Below, in pieces: positions 1-6,632 of a stretch of 9,890 nt of DNA. Position 1 is the first letter of the stretch. Every line of letters begins with the position of its first letter. The stretch comes from Lachnospiraceae bacterium (GTDB lineage Bacteria > Bacillota > Clostridia > Lachnospirales > Lachnospiraceae): positions 1 through 9,890 of the forward strand of contig JAFRCB010000218.1 in the NCBI GenBank assembly GCA_017404585.1, written 5' to 3'. The position numbers were made by a program, and so were the translations under genes. The notes under the pieces were generated by a model, which had not been told where the DNA came from, ran no database searches, and saw nothing but the letters and a program-made list of their open reading frames with translations.

Positions 1-919
1 ATGGGAGATCGATCCTGCGCCCGGATTCATTTGCAAATAGTTTCAGAATATCCTCAACATGCCCTCTTGTTATATCTTTTTCTGTTCCTGCAAGTTCGGC
101 AAGAGCACTCTTTATGATCAGAGACTGCATGAGATGCGGCTCAGCAAGGCAGGTCTCCGCGATAATTATCTCATCCTCCTCACTTCTCATATACTTTCTC
201 CGCCTCAACTCACACTCCGCTTCAAGGAAGTCCGAGACCTCACCGGCTTCCCGTGAGAGCCGGGCAAGATGGAGCCTCGCCTTTTTATTGACCGTCTCCT
301 CCGTTTTCGGGAGGAGGATCTGCCGAACGGCATTCCGCGTAATCTCCGTGTCAAGGTTAGTCGAATCTGTACAGTAAGAAAGACCTGCCCGCTTAAGGCA
401 GTCCTCAATCTCCGCCCGGTCTGTGCCAAGAAGCGGTCTTATATAAGATCCGCGCACCGGCCTCAGCGAAGCAAGTCCCTTTATACCCGTACCGCGTGCC
501 GCGTTCATAAAAACGGTCTCCGCGAGATCATCCATATGGTGCGCGAGCGCGATCTTCTGTGCACCGGTCTCTGCCAGAAGCTGTGAAAAAACCTGCCTGC
601 GGGCATAACGGCCGGCTTCCTCGAGCGTCATATTCATCCGGGCGGCAAGGCAGGGCACATCCCGCCTTTCAATCCTTATGGGCACGCCGAACTGTGCACA
701 TATCTCCGCCGCATGCGCGGCATCTCGCTCCGCTTCCTCACCGCGTATGCCGTGTATCACGTGGCAGGCTGTGAGTTCTATGTCCAGTTTCCTTCGAAGA
801 GACCACAGAATATAGAGAAGGCAGACAGAATCCGCGCCGCCGGAGACACCGACGATCAGTTTATCACCCGGCGCGGTCATCTTATTCTCCCGCATGAACC
901 TCTCTACTTTTTTAATCAT
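1..919 (-). CDS. tilS: tRNA(Ile)-lysidine synthase TilS (C-terminal part outside window)
   Basis: Ligates lysine to C34 of the CAU-anticodon tRNA(Ile), using ATP, so that the tRNA reads AUA; a cytoplasmic and normally essential enzyme. I translated 306 codons from the minus strand; the frame runs off the left edge. The N-type ATP pyrophosphatase PP-loop SGGADS is at residues 26-31. The TilS signatures CHVIHGIRGEE (52-62), ALAHHMDDLAET (124-135) and CTDSTN followed by RNAVRQILLP (183-204) are all present. The ATG at 919 is chosen because AGGAGG sits 4 bases upstream and the product begins just before the PP-loop as in the family; an in-frame ATG at 952 has a much weaker site. Codon usage includes many ATA codons, which this enzyme makes readable. 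It follows divIC after a 187-base structured spacer. In related Firmicutes hprT and ftsH usually follow tilS, outside this window. Confidence 0.95.
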   Translation of the reverse strand, partial: MIKKVERFMRENKMTAPGDKLIVGVSGGADSVCLLYILWSLRRKLDIELTACHVIHGIRGEEAERDAAHAAEICAQFGVPIRIERRDVPCLAARMNMTLEEAGRYARRQVFSQLLAETGAQKIALAHHMDDLAETVFMNAARGTGIKGLASLRPVRGSYIRPLLGTDRAEIEDCLKRAGLSYCTDSTNLDTEITRNAVRQILLPKTEETVNKKARLHLARLSREAGEVSDFLEAECELRRRKYMRSEEDEIIIAETCLAEPHLMQSLIIKSALAELAGTEKDITRGHVEDILKLFANESGRRIDLP

Positions 920-1018
920 AAAGCCTCCTGTCAAACGCGTTGGCGCCTCCATTTCATGTCCTAAAGGGCCGGCTTCGCGCCGCGAGCATATATCAGGCTC
1001 TTGCCATGCCGCATTTGC

Positions 1019-1103
1019 AAAAAACTGCCCCACACGTCGAAACACGACTGCACATGGCAGTGTGCCATATACAGTCGTGCTCCGGCATAAACAAGACAGT
1101 TTT
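1019..1103 (-). promoter_or_regulatory. Structured spacer/leader between divIC and tilS with competing hairpins
   Basis: On the minus strand, 1079-1043 folds into a 17-bp stem with a CAC triloop: arms CACGACTGTATATGGCA and TGCCATGTGCAGTCGTG. Two of the pairs are G-U wobbles that would be C-A mismatches on the other strand, so the structure favours minus-strand RNA, the direction of tilS transcription. About 15 bases downstream is GGGGCAG followed by six T (1031-1019). Its GGCAGT can pair with ACTGCC (1061-1056), which lies inside the first hairpin, giving a mutually exclusive fold that ends in a U-run. Alternatively its CAGTTTT (1027-1021) can pair with AAAACTG (1103-1097) just upstream. This looks like an attenuator or a divIC terminator; no known riboswitch consensus was recognised. 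A weak promoter-like pair (TTGTTT at 1094-1089, 17 bases, TATATG at 1071-1066) overlaps the hairpin, so an operator palindrome is an alternative reading. Confidence 0.45.
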
Positions 1104-1106
1104 ACA

Positions 1107-1427
1107 TCATTTTTTTCCGTCATCTTTTCGGAAGATGATATCCCCCTCATCCACCAAGCCGAGCTTTTCCCGAGCCACCTCACGAATATATTCGTCTGTC
1201 TTCATATATTCCTCGAGCTCCTCAATTTCTTCTCTCCTGATTTCCTCGTCCCTGATCTGATCCTCCAGATCTGCCTTATTTGCAAGCGCGCTGTCAATTT
1301 TCTTGTTGAGACGATATCCTCCGATAAAGAGTGCCACGAAAAGAATGCAGACGACCAGCAGGATCATCAGCATCGTATTTTTCATTATTCTTCGCTCGCG
1401 CGAAAGCCTTGTCCTTCTTCTCCCCAT
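1107..1427 (-). CDS. divIC: Septum formation initiator protein DivIC/FtsB family
   Basis: Small bitopic division protein that in Bacillus pairs with FtsL and is needed for septal wall synthesis by the divisome. The 106-residue product has a basic cytoplasmic N-terminus (residues 2-16, Arg-rich), one membrane segment (about 17-38, Leu/Val/Ile-rich), then an extracytoplasmic charged coiled coil (about 40-75). The conserved end YIREVAREKLGLVDEGDIIF (80-99) is the FtsB/DivIC signature. The ATG at 1427 is chosen because AAGGGG ends 9 bases upstream; a TTG three codons earlier, at 1436, directly abuts that site and is unlikely. It lies 72 bases after rqcP with a candidate promoter between, and upstream of tilS, the usual Firmicute order. 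Length and layout fit the family (about 100-125 residues). Confidence 0.9.
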   Translation of the reverse strand: MGRRRTRLSRERRIMKNTMLMILLVVCILFVALFIGGYRLNKKIDSALANKADLEDQIRDEEIRREEIEELEEYMKTDEYIREVAREKLGLVDEGDIIFRKDDGKK

Positions 1428-1462
1428 AAAGATCAACCCCTTAAATGCCTTTATTTATTAGA

Positions 1463-1491
1463 ATTTTACACCAGCGGCGGAACAAAGTAAA
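1463..1491 (-). promoter_or_regulatory. Candidate sigma-A promoter for divIC (and tilS)
   Basis: Minus strand: TTTACT (1491-1486), a 17-base spacer, then TAAAAT (1468-1463). The -35 matches consensus at 4 of 6 and the -10 at 5 of 6 positions. Transcription would start near 1456, giving a leader of about 29 bases that contains the divIC ribosome binding site. The -35 starts only 9 bases after the rqcP stop codon. A supplement to read-through from hup/rqcP is likely; this is a sequence judgement only. Confidence 0.45.
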
Positions 1492-1499
1492 CCGCGCTG

Positions 1500-1739
1500 T
1501 CAAATGTACCGATACATTTCAGCGGCATTCTCTTTCTTTGTTGAATCGACGATACGGGTCACCTCTGCACGCACGGTCCGCTCGCCAAACCCGATCTCAA
1601 TGACATCACCGATCTTTACATCATATGATGCCTTGGCAGTTTTGCCGTTTACCGTAACGCGTCCGGCGTCGCAGGCTTCGTTGGCAATCGTCCTTCGTTT
1701 GATCAGCCGTGATACTTTCAGATACTTATCAAGTCTCAT
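1500..1739 (-). CDS. rqcP: S4-domain RNA-binding protein RqcP (YabO, Hsp15-like)
   Basis: Member of the YabO/RqcP family, which in Bacillus subtilis helps RqcH add alanine tails to stalled nascent chains on free 50S subunits during ribosome quality control. The 79-residue product is essentially one S4 domain: MRLDKYLKVSRLIKRR at the start, EACDAGRVTVNGKTAK (21-36) as the core RNA-binding turn, and VKIGDVIEIGFG (41-52). A longer reading of 112 codons is possible from an ATG at 1838. I reject it because the extra 33 residues are unlike the family and lie across a strong hairpin, whereas the ATG at 1739 has GGGGGAG 7 bases upstream. It sits between hup and divIC, the usual place for yabO, but yabP and yabQ do not follow. 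Confidence 0.9.
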   Translation of the reverse strand: MRLDKYLKVSRLIKRRTIANEACDAGRVTVNGKTAKASYDVKIGDVIEIGFGERTVRAEVTRIVDSTKKENAAEMYRYI

Positions 1740-1789
1740 ATTATTTTCTCCCCCTTCTCTAACACCCGTCAGAACACGCTCGGGGCGCT

Positions 1790-1823
1790 CAAACTTAAAG
1801 AGCGGGAGGATCAAACCTCCCGC
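1790..1823 (-). terminator. Terminator-like hairpin after hup, upstream of rqcP
   Basis: On the minus strand a perfect 8-bp GC-rich stem GCGGGAGG (1823-1816) / CCTCCCGC (1809-1802) has a 6-base loop and is followed by TCTTTAAGTTT. The U-tract is interrupted, so termination is probably partial. That would let abundant hup mRNA end here while some transcripts continue into rqcP. It starts 40 bases after the hup stop. Confidence 0.55.
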
Positions 1824-1862
1824 CATAACACTTGTCATTTTTGTCTGCCTTAAGTATTAATA

Positions 1863-2144
1863 TTATTTCTTACCGTTGACAAGATCCTTTAATGCCTTTC
1901 CTGCCTTGAACTTCGGAGTTCTGGAAGCCTGAATTTCCATCGCATCGCCGGTCTGCGGATTTCTTCCTTCACGTGCAGCACGCTGAGAAATTTCAAATGT
2001 GCCAAAGCCCACAAGCTGCACCTTGCTGCCCTTCTTGAGCTCTTCAGATACAACATCGATGAAAGCCTTAACAGCTGCTTCAGAATCCTTCTTAGTCAGA
2101 CCTGTTTCATTTGCGATTGCCGCAACCAGTTCTGTTTTGTTCAT
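1863..2144 (-). CDS. hup: DNA-binding protein HU
   Basis: Nucleoid-associated protein that binds and bends DNA as a dimer without strong sequence preference. The 93-residue length is typical of HU. Visible signatures: [11 protein letters not shown] at the start, [11 protein letters not shown] (42-52), and the beta-arm with GRNPQTG (60-66), whose proline normally intercalates into DNA, followed by [20 protein letters not shown] (71-90), the conserved arm base and C-terminal helix. IHF is less likely given the sequence and the Firmicute setting. The ATG has AAGGAGG 7 bases upstream. It is the first gene after a near-consensus promoter, as expected for a highly expressed protein, and is followed by a terminator-like hairpin. 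Confidence 0.97.
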   Translation of the reverse strand: MNKTELVAAIANETGLTKKDSEAAVKAFIDVVSEELKKGSKVQLVGFGTFEISQRAAREGRNPQTGDAMEIQASRTPKFKAGKALKDLVNGKK

Positions 2145-2207
2145 GGTATTTCCTCCTTAATTTCCAATACATATATAATAGTCAACCCCTCAGCAAGAGT
2201 TTACTTA

Positions 2208-2236
2208 TTTATATCGCTTTTAGTGCATAATGTCAA
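2208..2236 (-). promoter_or_regulatory. Sigma-A promoter of hup
   Basis: Minus strand: TTGACA (2236-2231), exactly 17 bases, then TATAAA (2213-2208). The -35 is a perfect match and the -10 matches at 5 of 6. Transcription should start near 2201, giving a leader of about 57 bases before the hup ATG. A second TTGACT occurs inside that leader but has no good -10 box at the right distance. Confidence 0.85.
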
Positions 2237-2277
2237 GGATAATGGGCGCATCTAATCACAAACAATCAAAGGCGTGC

Positions 2278-2293
2278 GCGCTTCCTAAAGCGC
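2278..2293 (-). terminator. Small hairpin after cca (weak terminator candidate)
   Basis: A perfect 6-bp stem GCGCTT / AAGCGC with a 4-base loop starts 27 bases after the cca stop and lies upstream of the hup promoter. The following minus-strand sequence (GCACGCCTTTGATTG) lacks a proper U-run, so it may only protect or pause the cca transcript end. Confidence 0.3.
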
Positions 2294-2319
2294 AAAAGGT
2301 CTTGATTTTGGCGAGTTTT

Positions 2320-3660
2320 TCAATTACGTTTTTTTTCTATTTCGTGTTTTGCAAATGCGACCAGACTGTCGTGCTCATTCATGTCCGGATCCTCGACGAC
2401 AAGCTTAAGCGCAAGATTAAGGATCCTGCCGATCTCTTTGCCCTGAACGCCGAGCGCAAGCAGATCGTTGCCGTTCATAGCCAGATCCGACAGCTTCACG
2501 CAGTCTCTGTTCTTCAGGACGTCCTCGTAGACATCGCACACTGCCTGTACGCGGTCGAACTTATCATCCAGACCGAACTCGCTCTTGGCACTGTTATCTG
2601 CCCACTGGACTTCCAAAAACAGCGGGAAGAGCTCGTCGCCGATCTTGTTCAGCGCCCATCTCACCGCAGTCGGCTCCGGTTCCGGACGGTAATCATGATA
2701 TTTCACCAGCTTGGTGACAGTAGCGGACGTCTCATTATCGAACTTCAGTCGCTTAAGAATATCTTTGGCAATCTCCGCGCTTATATTGGCATGACCCGGG
2801 AAATGATCATATCCGCGGTCATCAGTAACTTTCGCGGCGGGCTTGCCGAGATCGTGGAGCAGCATGGTAAGCCGCAGGATCTTGTCCGCTCTGCAGGCGA
2901 CCAGCGCGTGCAGAGTGTGCTCACCGACATTATACATATGATGTACTGAGTTCTGAGGAGTATTCATAGCGACATCGAACTCAGGCATTATGACAGCTGT
3001 GATTCCCGTGTCATAAAGATCGCGCCACCTCTCCGGATTCGGGGATGTCAGCAGCTTGACAATTTCCATCTGAATCCTCTCGGCGCTCACTTTTCTGAGA
3101 TTCTCCGCGTGCCTCGTGATCGCCGCGCGCGTCTCGTCCTCAATGTCAAAATCAAGCTGGGCGGCGAAGCGCACTGCCCTTAGAATACGCAGGGCGTCCT
3201 CGTCGAATCTCTCGTCAGCGTTGCCGACACATCTGATCAGTTTATTCTCAAGATCTTCCATGCCTCCGTACATGTCGACAAGACCGGTCTTCTCATTATA
3301 AGCCATCGCATTGATCGTGAAATCACGTCTCAGCAGGTCCTCCTCAAGATTCGGCGTGAATGTGACTTCCGACGGATGACGCCCGTCCTCGTACTTGCCG
3401 TCGACCCTGTATGTCGTCACTTCAAAGCCCTCATCGCCCTGCATGACCGTGACGGTCCCATGAGCGATTCCCGTGTCAATCGTTCTTCTGAAAAGCGCCT
3501 TTACTTCCTCCGGTCTTGCTGAAGTCGTGATATCCCAATCTCCAGGCTCCCTTTGGAGAATACTGTCCCGCACACATCCGCCAACAACGTACGCCTCGTA
3601 TCCATGTGCATCGAGTACATCTAAAATATTCCTGACTCTAGACGGCAGTTCAATATTCAT
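2320..3660 (-). CDS. cca: CCA-adding tRNA nucleotidyltransferase with HD domain
   Basis: Adds or repairs the 3' CCA end of tRNAs without a nucleic acid template (class II nucleotidyltransferase). The 446-residue product shows the catalytic head YVVGGCVRD (24-32) with the metal-binding DWD (41-43), RRDFTINAMAYN (111-122), and the nucleotide-selecting part EDALRILRAVRFAAQL (154-169). An HD phosphohydrolase-like domain follows: GEHTLHAL (246-253), LLHDLGKPA (267-275), and HFPGH (286-290). HD domains in this family are usually linked to phosphatase or 2',3'-cyclic phosphodiesterase repair activity; here that is inferred. A split A-adding or CC-adding enzyme cannot be excluded from motifs alone. 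The ATG has GGGGGTG 5 bases upstream. It is separated from proS by 152 bases containing a hairpin. Confidence 0.95.
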   Translation of the reverse strand: MNIELPSRVRNILDVLDAHGYEAYVVGGCVRDSILQREPGDWDITTSARPEEVKALFRRTIDTGIAHGTVTVMQGDEGFEVTTYRVDGKYEDGRHPSEVTFTPNLEEDLLRRDFTINAMAYNEKTGLVDMYGGMEDLENKLIRCVGNADERFDEDALRILRAVRFAAQLDFDIEDETRAAITRHAENLRKVSAERIQMEIVKLLTSPNPERWRDLYDTGITAVIMPEFDVAMNTPQNSVHHMYNVGEHTLHALVACRADKILRLTMLLHDLGKPAAKVTDDRGYDHFPGHANISAEIAKDILKRLKFDNETSATVTKLVKYHDYRPEPEPTAVRWALNKIGDELFPLFLEVQWADNSAKSEFGLDDKFDRVQAVCDVYEDVLKNRDCVKLSDLAMNGNDLLALGVQGKEIGRILNLALKLVVEDPDMNEHDSLVAFAKHEIEKKRN

Positions 3661-3693
3661 TACGCACCCCCGTTAATCGGTTATTAATTACAC

Positions 3694-3725
3694 AAGGGCC
3701 GGCAACATCGATAAAGCCAGCCCTT
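3694..3725 (-). terminator. Hairpin between proS and cca
   Basis: On the minus strand AAGGGCTGGC (3725-3716) pairs with GCCGGCCCTT (3703-3694) across a 12-base loop, 10 bp including one U-G wobble. The same position on the plus strand is a C-A mismatch, so the RNA fold fits minus-strand transcription. The following sequence GTGTAATTAATAA is A/T-rich but lacks a U-run, so termination after proS is possible but unproven. The rest of this 152-base gap shows no gene and no convincing promoter. Confidence 0.4.
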
Positions 3726-3812
3726 TTGATATGAGGGAAAATACCCCCGCGTTAGTAAGTTGCTTTTGCGCATTCATCGCGGACTCACGCCACGAGAATT
3801 CTGCGGCAGAGA

Positions 3813-5261
3813 TTAATAAGCCTTGCCCCAGCAGACTAGCTTCCTTGCTTTCTTTCCGCAGCAGATGCAGACTGCGTCCTCCGGCGTCTCAGGCTCGCCG
3901 AACGGCATACAGCGTGAAGTACAGGTCGTATCTTCCTTGATCTTGTTCTCGCACGCCTCATCACCGCACCAGAAAGCCCTGATAAAGCCCGGCTTTGTAT
4001 CAGCAATGGTCTTGAACTCTTCATAGGTGGCAGCTTCGTAAGTGTGTTCCGCGCGGAATTTCTTTGCGCGCTCGAACATATCTTTGTGAATCGTCTCGAG
4101 CAGTTTTGCGGCACAAGACGCGACATCATCGATCCTGACAGAAATCTTTTCTCTTGTGTCGCGGCGAACGATCACGCACTCGCCCTTTTCGATATCCTTC
4201 GGTCCGATCTCCACGCGAAGCGGGAATCCACGCATCTCCTGTTCCGCGAATTTCCATCCGGGTGATTTTGCCGGATCCGCGTCTACACTGACACGGATTC
4301 CTGCTTCCCTGAGTCGGGCGGCAATCTCGTCAGCCTTGTCAAGGACACCCTCTGCCTTCTGGCGGATAGGTATGACAACGCACTGAGTCGGAGCGATCTT
4401 CGGAGGAAGTACAAGACCCGAATCATCACCGTGGACCATGATAACAGCACCGATCAGGCGTGTAGTCATACCCCAGGACGTCTGGTGGACATACTTTAAC
4501 TTGTTGTCTTTGTCCGTGTACTGAATGCCGAAAGCCTTCGCGAATCCATCACCAAAGTTGTGGCTGGTTCCGGACTGAAGAGCCTTGCCATCATGCATGA
4601 GCGCTTCGATCGTATAGGTGGACTCGGCACCCGCAAACTTCTCCTTGTCAGTCTTGCGTCCGCGAATGACCGGGATCGCAAGCACATCCTCGAGGAAATC
4701 AGCGTACAGATTCAGCATCAGGACAGTTCTCTCCTCGGCCTCCTCCGCTGTAGCGTGAGCCGTGTGACCCTCCTGCCACAGAAATTCTCTGGAGCGGAGG
4801 AACGGACGGGTCGTCTTTTCCCAGCGGACTACGCTGCACCACTGATTATAGAGCTTCGGCAGATCTCTGTATGACTGAATAACCTTCTGGTACAGATCGC
4901 AGAACAGAGTCTCAGAAGTCGGTCTAACACACATTCTCTCCTGCAGTTGTTCCCCTCCGCCATGTGTGACCCAGGCGACTTCCGGGGCAAATCCCTCTAC
5001 GTGATCCGTCTCCTTCTGAAGAAGCCCTTCGGGAATGAACATTGGAAGGTATACATTCTGAACACCGGTCTCCTTGAACCGGCGGTCGAGTTCCGCTTTG
5101 ATATTCTCCCAGATCGCATATCCCGCCGGCTTGAAGACCATGCAGCCCTTTACAGATGTATATCCGATAAGTTCTGCCTTTTTAACGACGTCCGTATACC
5201 ACTGGGCAAAGTCGACATCCCTCGCTGTAATTTCTGATACCAGTTTGTTATCTGCAGCCAT
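3813..5261 (-). CDS. proS: Prolyl-tRNA synthetase, type 3 (short, archaeal/eukaryotic-like)
   Basis: Charges tRNA(Pro) with proline. The 482-residue length and lack of the large editing insertion found in the Escherichia coli type mark it as the short ProRS form found in many Clostridia, archaea and eukaryotes. Class II motifs are clear: [11 protein letters not shown] (111-121), motif 2 at 147-170 (RWEKTTRPF, then [13 protein letters not shown]), and motif 3 at 261-291 ([28 protein letters not shown]). An anticodon-binding domain covers about 292-395. The C-terminal domain carries C432, C437, C465 and C468 (plus C447, C451, C467), as in the zinc-binding module, and ends in the conserved GKAY. 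The ATG at 5261 gives the expected N-terminus; GAGGAG lies 13 bases upstream, rather far, and inside an overlapping small open frame. No T-box consensus is visible in the 144-base gap upstream. Confidence 0.95.
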   Translation of the reverse strand: MAADNKLVSEITARDVDFAQWYTDVVKKAELIGYTSVKGCMVFKPAGYAIWENIKAELDRRFKETGVQNVYLPMFIPEGLLQKETDHVEGFAPEVAWVTHGGGEQLQERMCVRPTSETLFCDLYQKVIQSYRDLPKLYNQWCSVVRWEKTTRPFLRSREFLWQEGHTAHATAEEAEERTVLMLNLYADFLEDVLAIPVIRGRKTDKEKFAGAESTYTIEALMHDGKALQSGTSHNFGDGFAKAFGIQYTDKDNKLKYVHQTSWGMTTRLIGAVIMVHGDDSGLVLPPKIAPTQCVVIPIRQKAEGVLDKADEIAARLREAGIRVSVDADPAKSPGWKFAEQEMRGFPLRVEIGPKDIEKGECVIVRRDTREKISVRIDDVASCAAKLLETIHKDMFERAKKFRAEHTYEAATYEEFKTIADTKPGFIRAFWCGDEACENKIKEDTTCTSRCMPFGEPETPEDAVCICCGKKARKLVCWGKAY

Positions 5262-5382
5262 AATAATCTATTAACTCCTCTTCAACATCAGGTATCGGAT
5301 CTGTCTCATCAGGCGGCGTCATCACCATATATGGCAGGCATTTGCATATAACGTCTGCTATATATTGGCGGCGCGCCCTAAT
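5248..5382 (-). CDS. Possible small ORF overlapping the start of proS
   Basis: The minus-strand frame 5400-5248 is open for 50 codons after a TAA and ends in a TAA inside codons 4-5 of proS. From an ATT at 5382, which has a GGGAGAGG-like site upstream, it would give about 44 residues. From the first ATG (5328) it would give 26 residues beginning [14 protein letters not shown], with prolines at 5, 6, 11 and 13, but no ribosome binding site is seen there. The predicted peptide has a basic, hydrophobic first half and an acidic second half. It could be a coupled leader peptide for proS, a gene remnant, or chance. I recognise no family. Confidence 0.2.
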   Translation of the reverse strand: MRARRQYIADVICKCLPYMVMTPPDETDPIPDVEEELIDYYGCR

Positions 5383-5405
5383 GCGGCAGTCCTCTCCCGG
5401 TTACT

Positions 5406-5894
5406 TTACAGTGTGATTTTAATTTCGCGGTTCGTATGCGTGTACTGATAGTAGCGCACACCTGCCGCATCGAACATTCGCTTTGAAGCGATGACACTCG
5501 GCGTATCCGCGTACTTGTCACTGTCATAGATGACAGTGCGGATCCCTGCCTGAATGATAGCCTTAGCGCACTCGTTGCACGGGAACAGTGACACATAAAT
5601 CTTCGCCCCCTCGAGGCTGCCTCCCCTGTAATTCAGGATCGCATTCAGCTCACTGTGGGTCGAATAAAAATACTTGTTCCTCAGCGGGTCTGTACCGTCA
5701 CGGTTCCACGGAAACTCATCGTCAGAGCATCCCTTGGGAAATCCGTTATATCCCATTGAAAGAATTTTATTATCGGAACTTACAATGCACGCTCCTACCT
5801 GTGTGTTCGGATCCTTGGGTCTCATACCGGCCAGAATCGCGACACCCATAAAATACTCATCCCAACTCAAATAGTCGACTCGCTTAAAATTCAT
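5406..5894 (-). CDS. comEB: Deoxycytidylate (dCMP) deaminase, ComEB family
   Basis: Zinc-dependent deaminase that converts dCMP to dUMP, supplying thymidylate synthase; cytoplasmic. The zinc and catalytic motifs are intact: HSE (H80, E82) and PCNEC (C106, C109). The family motif GYNGFPKGCSDD (48-59) and a DPNTQVGACIV stretch (28-38) confirm the dCMP rather than cytidine deaminase group. The product is 162 residues, usual for the family. I take the ATG at 5894 as the start because GGAGGTGA lies 6 bases upstream; an earlier in-frame GTG at 5903 is part of that ribosome binding site. It lies 30 bases after upp, and the two are probably cotranscribed as a pyrimidine salvage pair. Competence involvement, implied by the name in Bacillus, is not indicated here. 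Confidence 0.95.
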   Translation of the reverse strand: MNFKRVDYLSWDEYFMGVAILAGMRPKDPNTQVGACIVSSDNKILSMGYNGFPKGCSDDEFPWNRDGTDPLRNKYFYSTHSELNAILNYRGGSLEGAKIYVSLFPCNECAKAIIQAGIRTVIYDSDKYADTPSVIASKRMFDAAGVRYYQYTHTNREIKITL

Positions 5895-5924
5895 TCCATT
5901 CACCTCCCCGGCCGGGCAGCCAGG

Positions 5925-6554
5925 TTATTTCGTTCCGAAAATACGGTCGCCGGCATCGCCGAGACCCGGGACAATATAACCGATATCATTCAGATGATCA
6001 TCAAGCGCTCCGACGTAGATGTCAACATCCGGCTCAGCGTCCTGAAGCTTCTTCAGACCTTCAGGAGCCGCAATGATGCACAGGAAACGGATATTCTTGC
6101 ATCCGTGCTTTTTCAGCTGTTCAATCGCGTCGACCGCTGAACCTCCTGTGGCCAGCATCGGATCAACAACAAAAACATCCCTCTCTTCAATGTCAGCAGG
6201 CAGCTTGCAGTAGTATTCCACCGGCAGCATTGTATTCGGATCACGGTACAGACCGATATGTCCGACTTTGGCTGCCGGAAGCAGCGTCTGCATGCCGGGT
6301 ACCATGCCGAGACCTGCGCGGAGGATCGGAATGATTGCCAGTTTCTTTCCGGCAAGGCGTTTTGCAATTGTATGGCCCATAGGTGTCTCGACCGGATACT
6401 CCTCCAGCTCGAGATTTCTGGTAGCCTCATAGCATTCAAGCGTTGCAATCTCGCCGACCAGCTCTCTGAAATCCTTAGAACCTGTATCAATATTTCTGAT
6501 AAGTCCGATTTTGTGCTGAATTAACGGATGATCCATGATTACTGTCTTGCCCAT
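5925..6554 (-). CDS. upp: Uracil phosphoribosyltransferase
   Basis: Salvage enzyme joining uracil and PRPP to give UMP. At 209 residues it has the usual length. The PRPP-binding loop [10 protein letters not shown] (131-140), the conserved [12 protein letters not shown] (77-88), and the uracil-binding end [18 protein letters not shown] (192-209) are all visible. The ATG has GAGGAG 8 bases upstream. It follows sua5 by 78 bases and precedes comEB by 30. In Bacillus subtilis the same neighbourhood (ywlC ... rpiB, glyA, upp) has extra genes between the two, which are absent here. Confidence 0.97.
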   Translation of the reverse strand: MGKTVIMDHPLIQHKIGLIRNIDTGSKDFRELVGEIATLECYEATRNLELEEYPVETPMGHTIAKRLAGKKLAIIPILRAGLGMVPGMQTLLPAAKVGHIGLYRDPNTMLPVEYYCKLPADIEERDVFVVDPMLATGGSAVDAIEQLKKHGCKNIRFLCIIAAPEGLKKLQDAEPDVDIYVGALDDHLNDIGYIVPGLGDAGDRIFGTK

Positions 6555-6593
6555 TTTGTGCTCTCCTCTTTTATAAATTTAGAGCCGGTTGTC

Positions 6594-6609
6594 TCTCCGC
6601 ATTCGGAGA
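6594..6609 (-). other. Short hairpin between sua5 and upp
   Basis: TCTCCG / CGGAGA with a 4-base loop, a perfect 6-bp inverted repeat 24 bases after the sua5 stop. No U-run follows on the minus strand, and I see no good upp promoter in the 78-base gap. It may mark an mRNA processing or pausing point; the evidence is only the inverted repeat. Confidence 0.25.
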
Positions 6610-6632
6610 TAAATCCGACTGTAATTCACTCG

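Noticed and set aside
1066..1094. Promoter inside the divIC-tilS hairpin (TTGTTT, 17 bases, TATATG)
   Set aside because: Only 3 of 6 and 4 of 6 consensus matches; kept as a remark on the structured element and not called as a separate promoter.
920..1106. Stop-free frame upstream of and in phase with tilS
   Set aside because: It spans the hairpin element and a T-run, has no good start with a ribosome binding site apart from a weak ATG at 952, and the family N-terminus matches the ATG at 919.
1740..1838. N-terminal extension of rqcP from an ATG at 1838
   Set aside because: The extra 33 residues do not resemble the S4 family and cross a GC-rich terminator-like hairpin; the ATG at 1739 has a good ribosome binding site.
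2230..2949. Plus-strand open frame of 239 codons opposite the 3' end of cca
   Set aside because: Antisense to well-supported HD-domain coding sequence, and its start overlaps the hup promoter elements.
5370..5377. GGCGCGCC palindrome upstream of proS
   Set aside because: An 8-base palindrome alone is expected by chance in GC-rich sequence, and it has no supporting promoter or repeat context.
5262..5405. T-box riboswitch upstream of proS
   Set aside because: No AGGGTGGNACCGCG-type T-box sequence or terminator pair is present, and the gap is short for a complete T-box leader.
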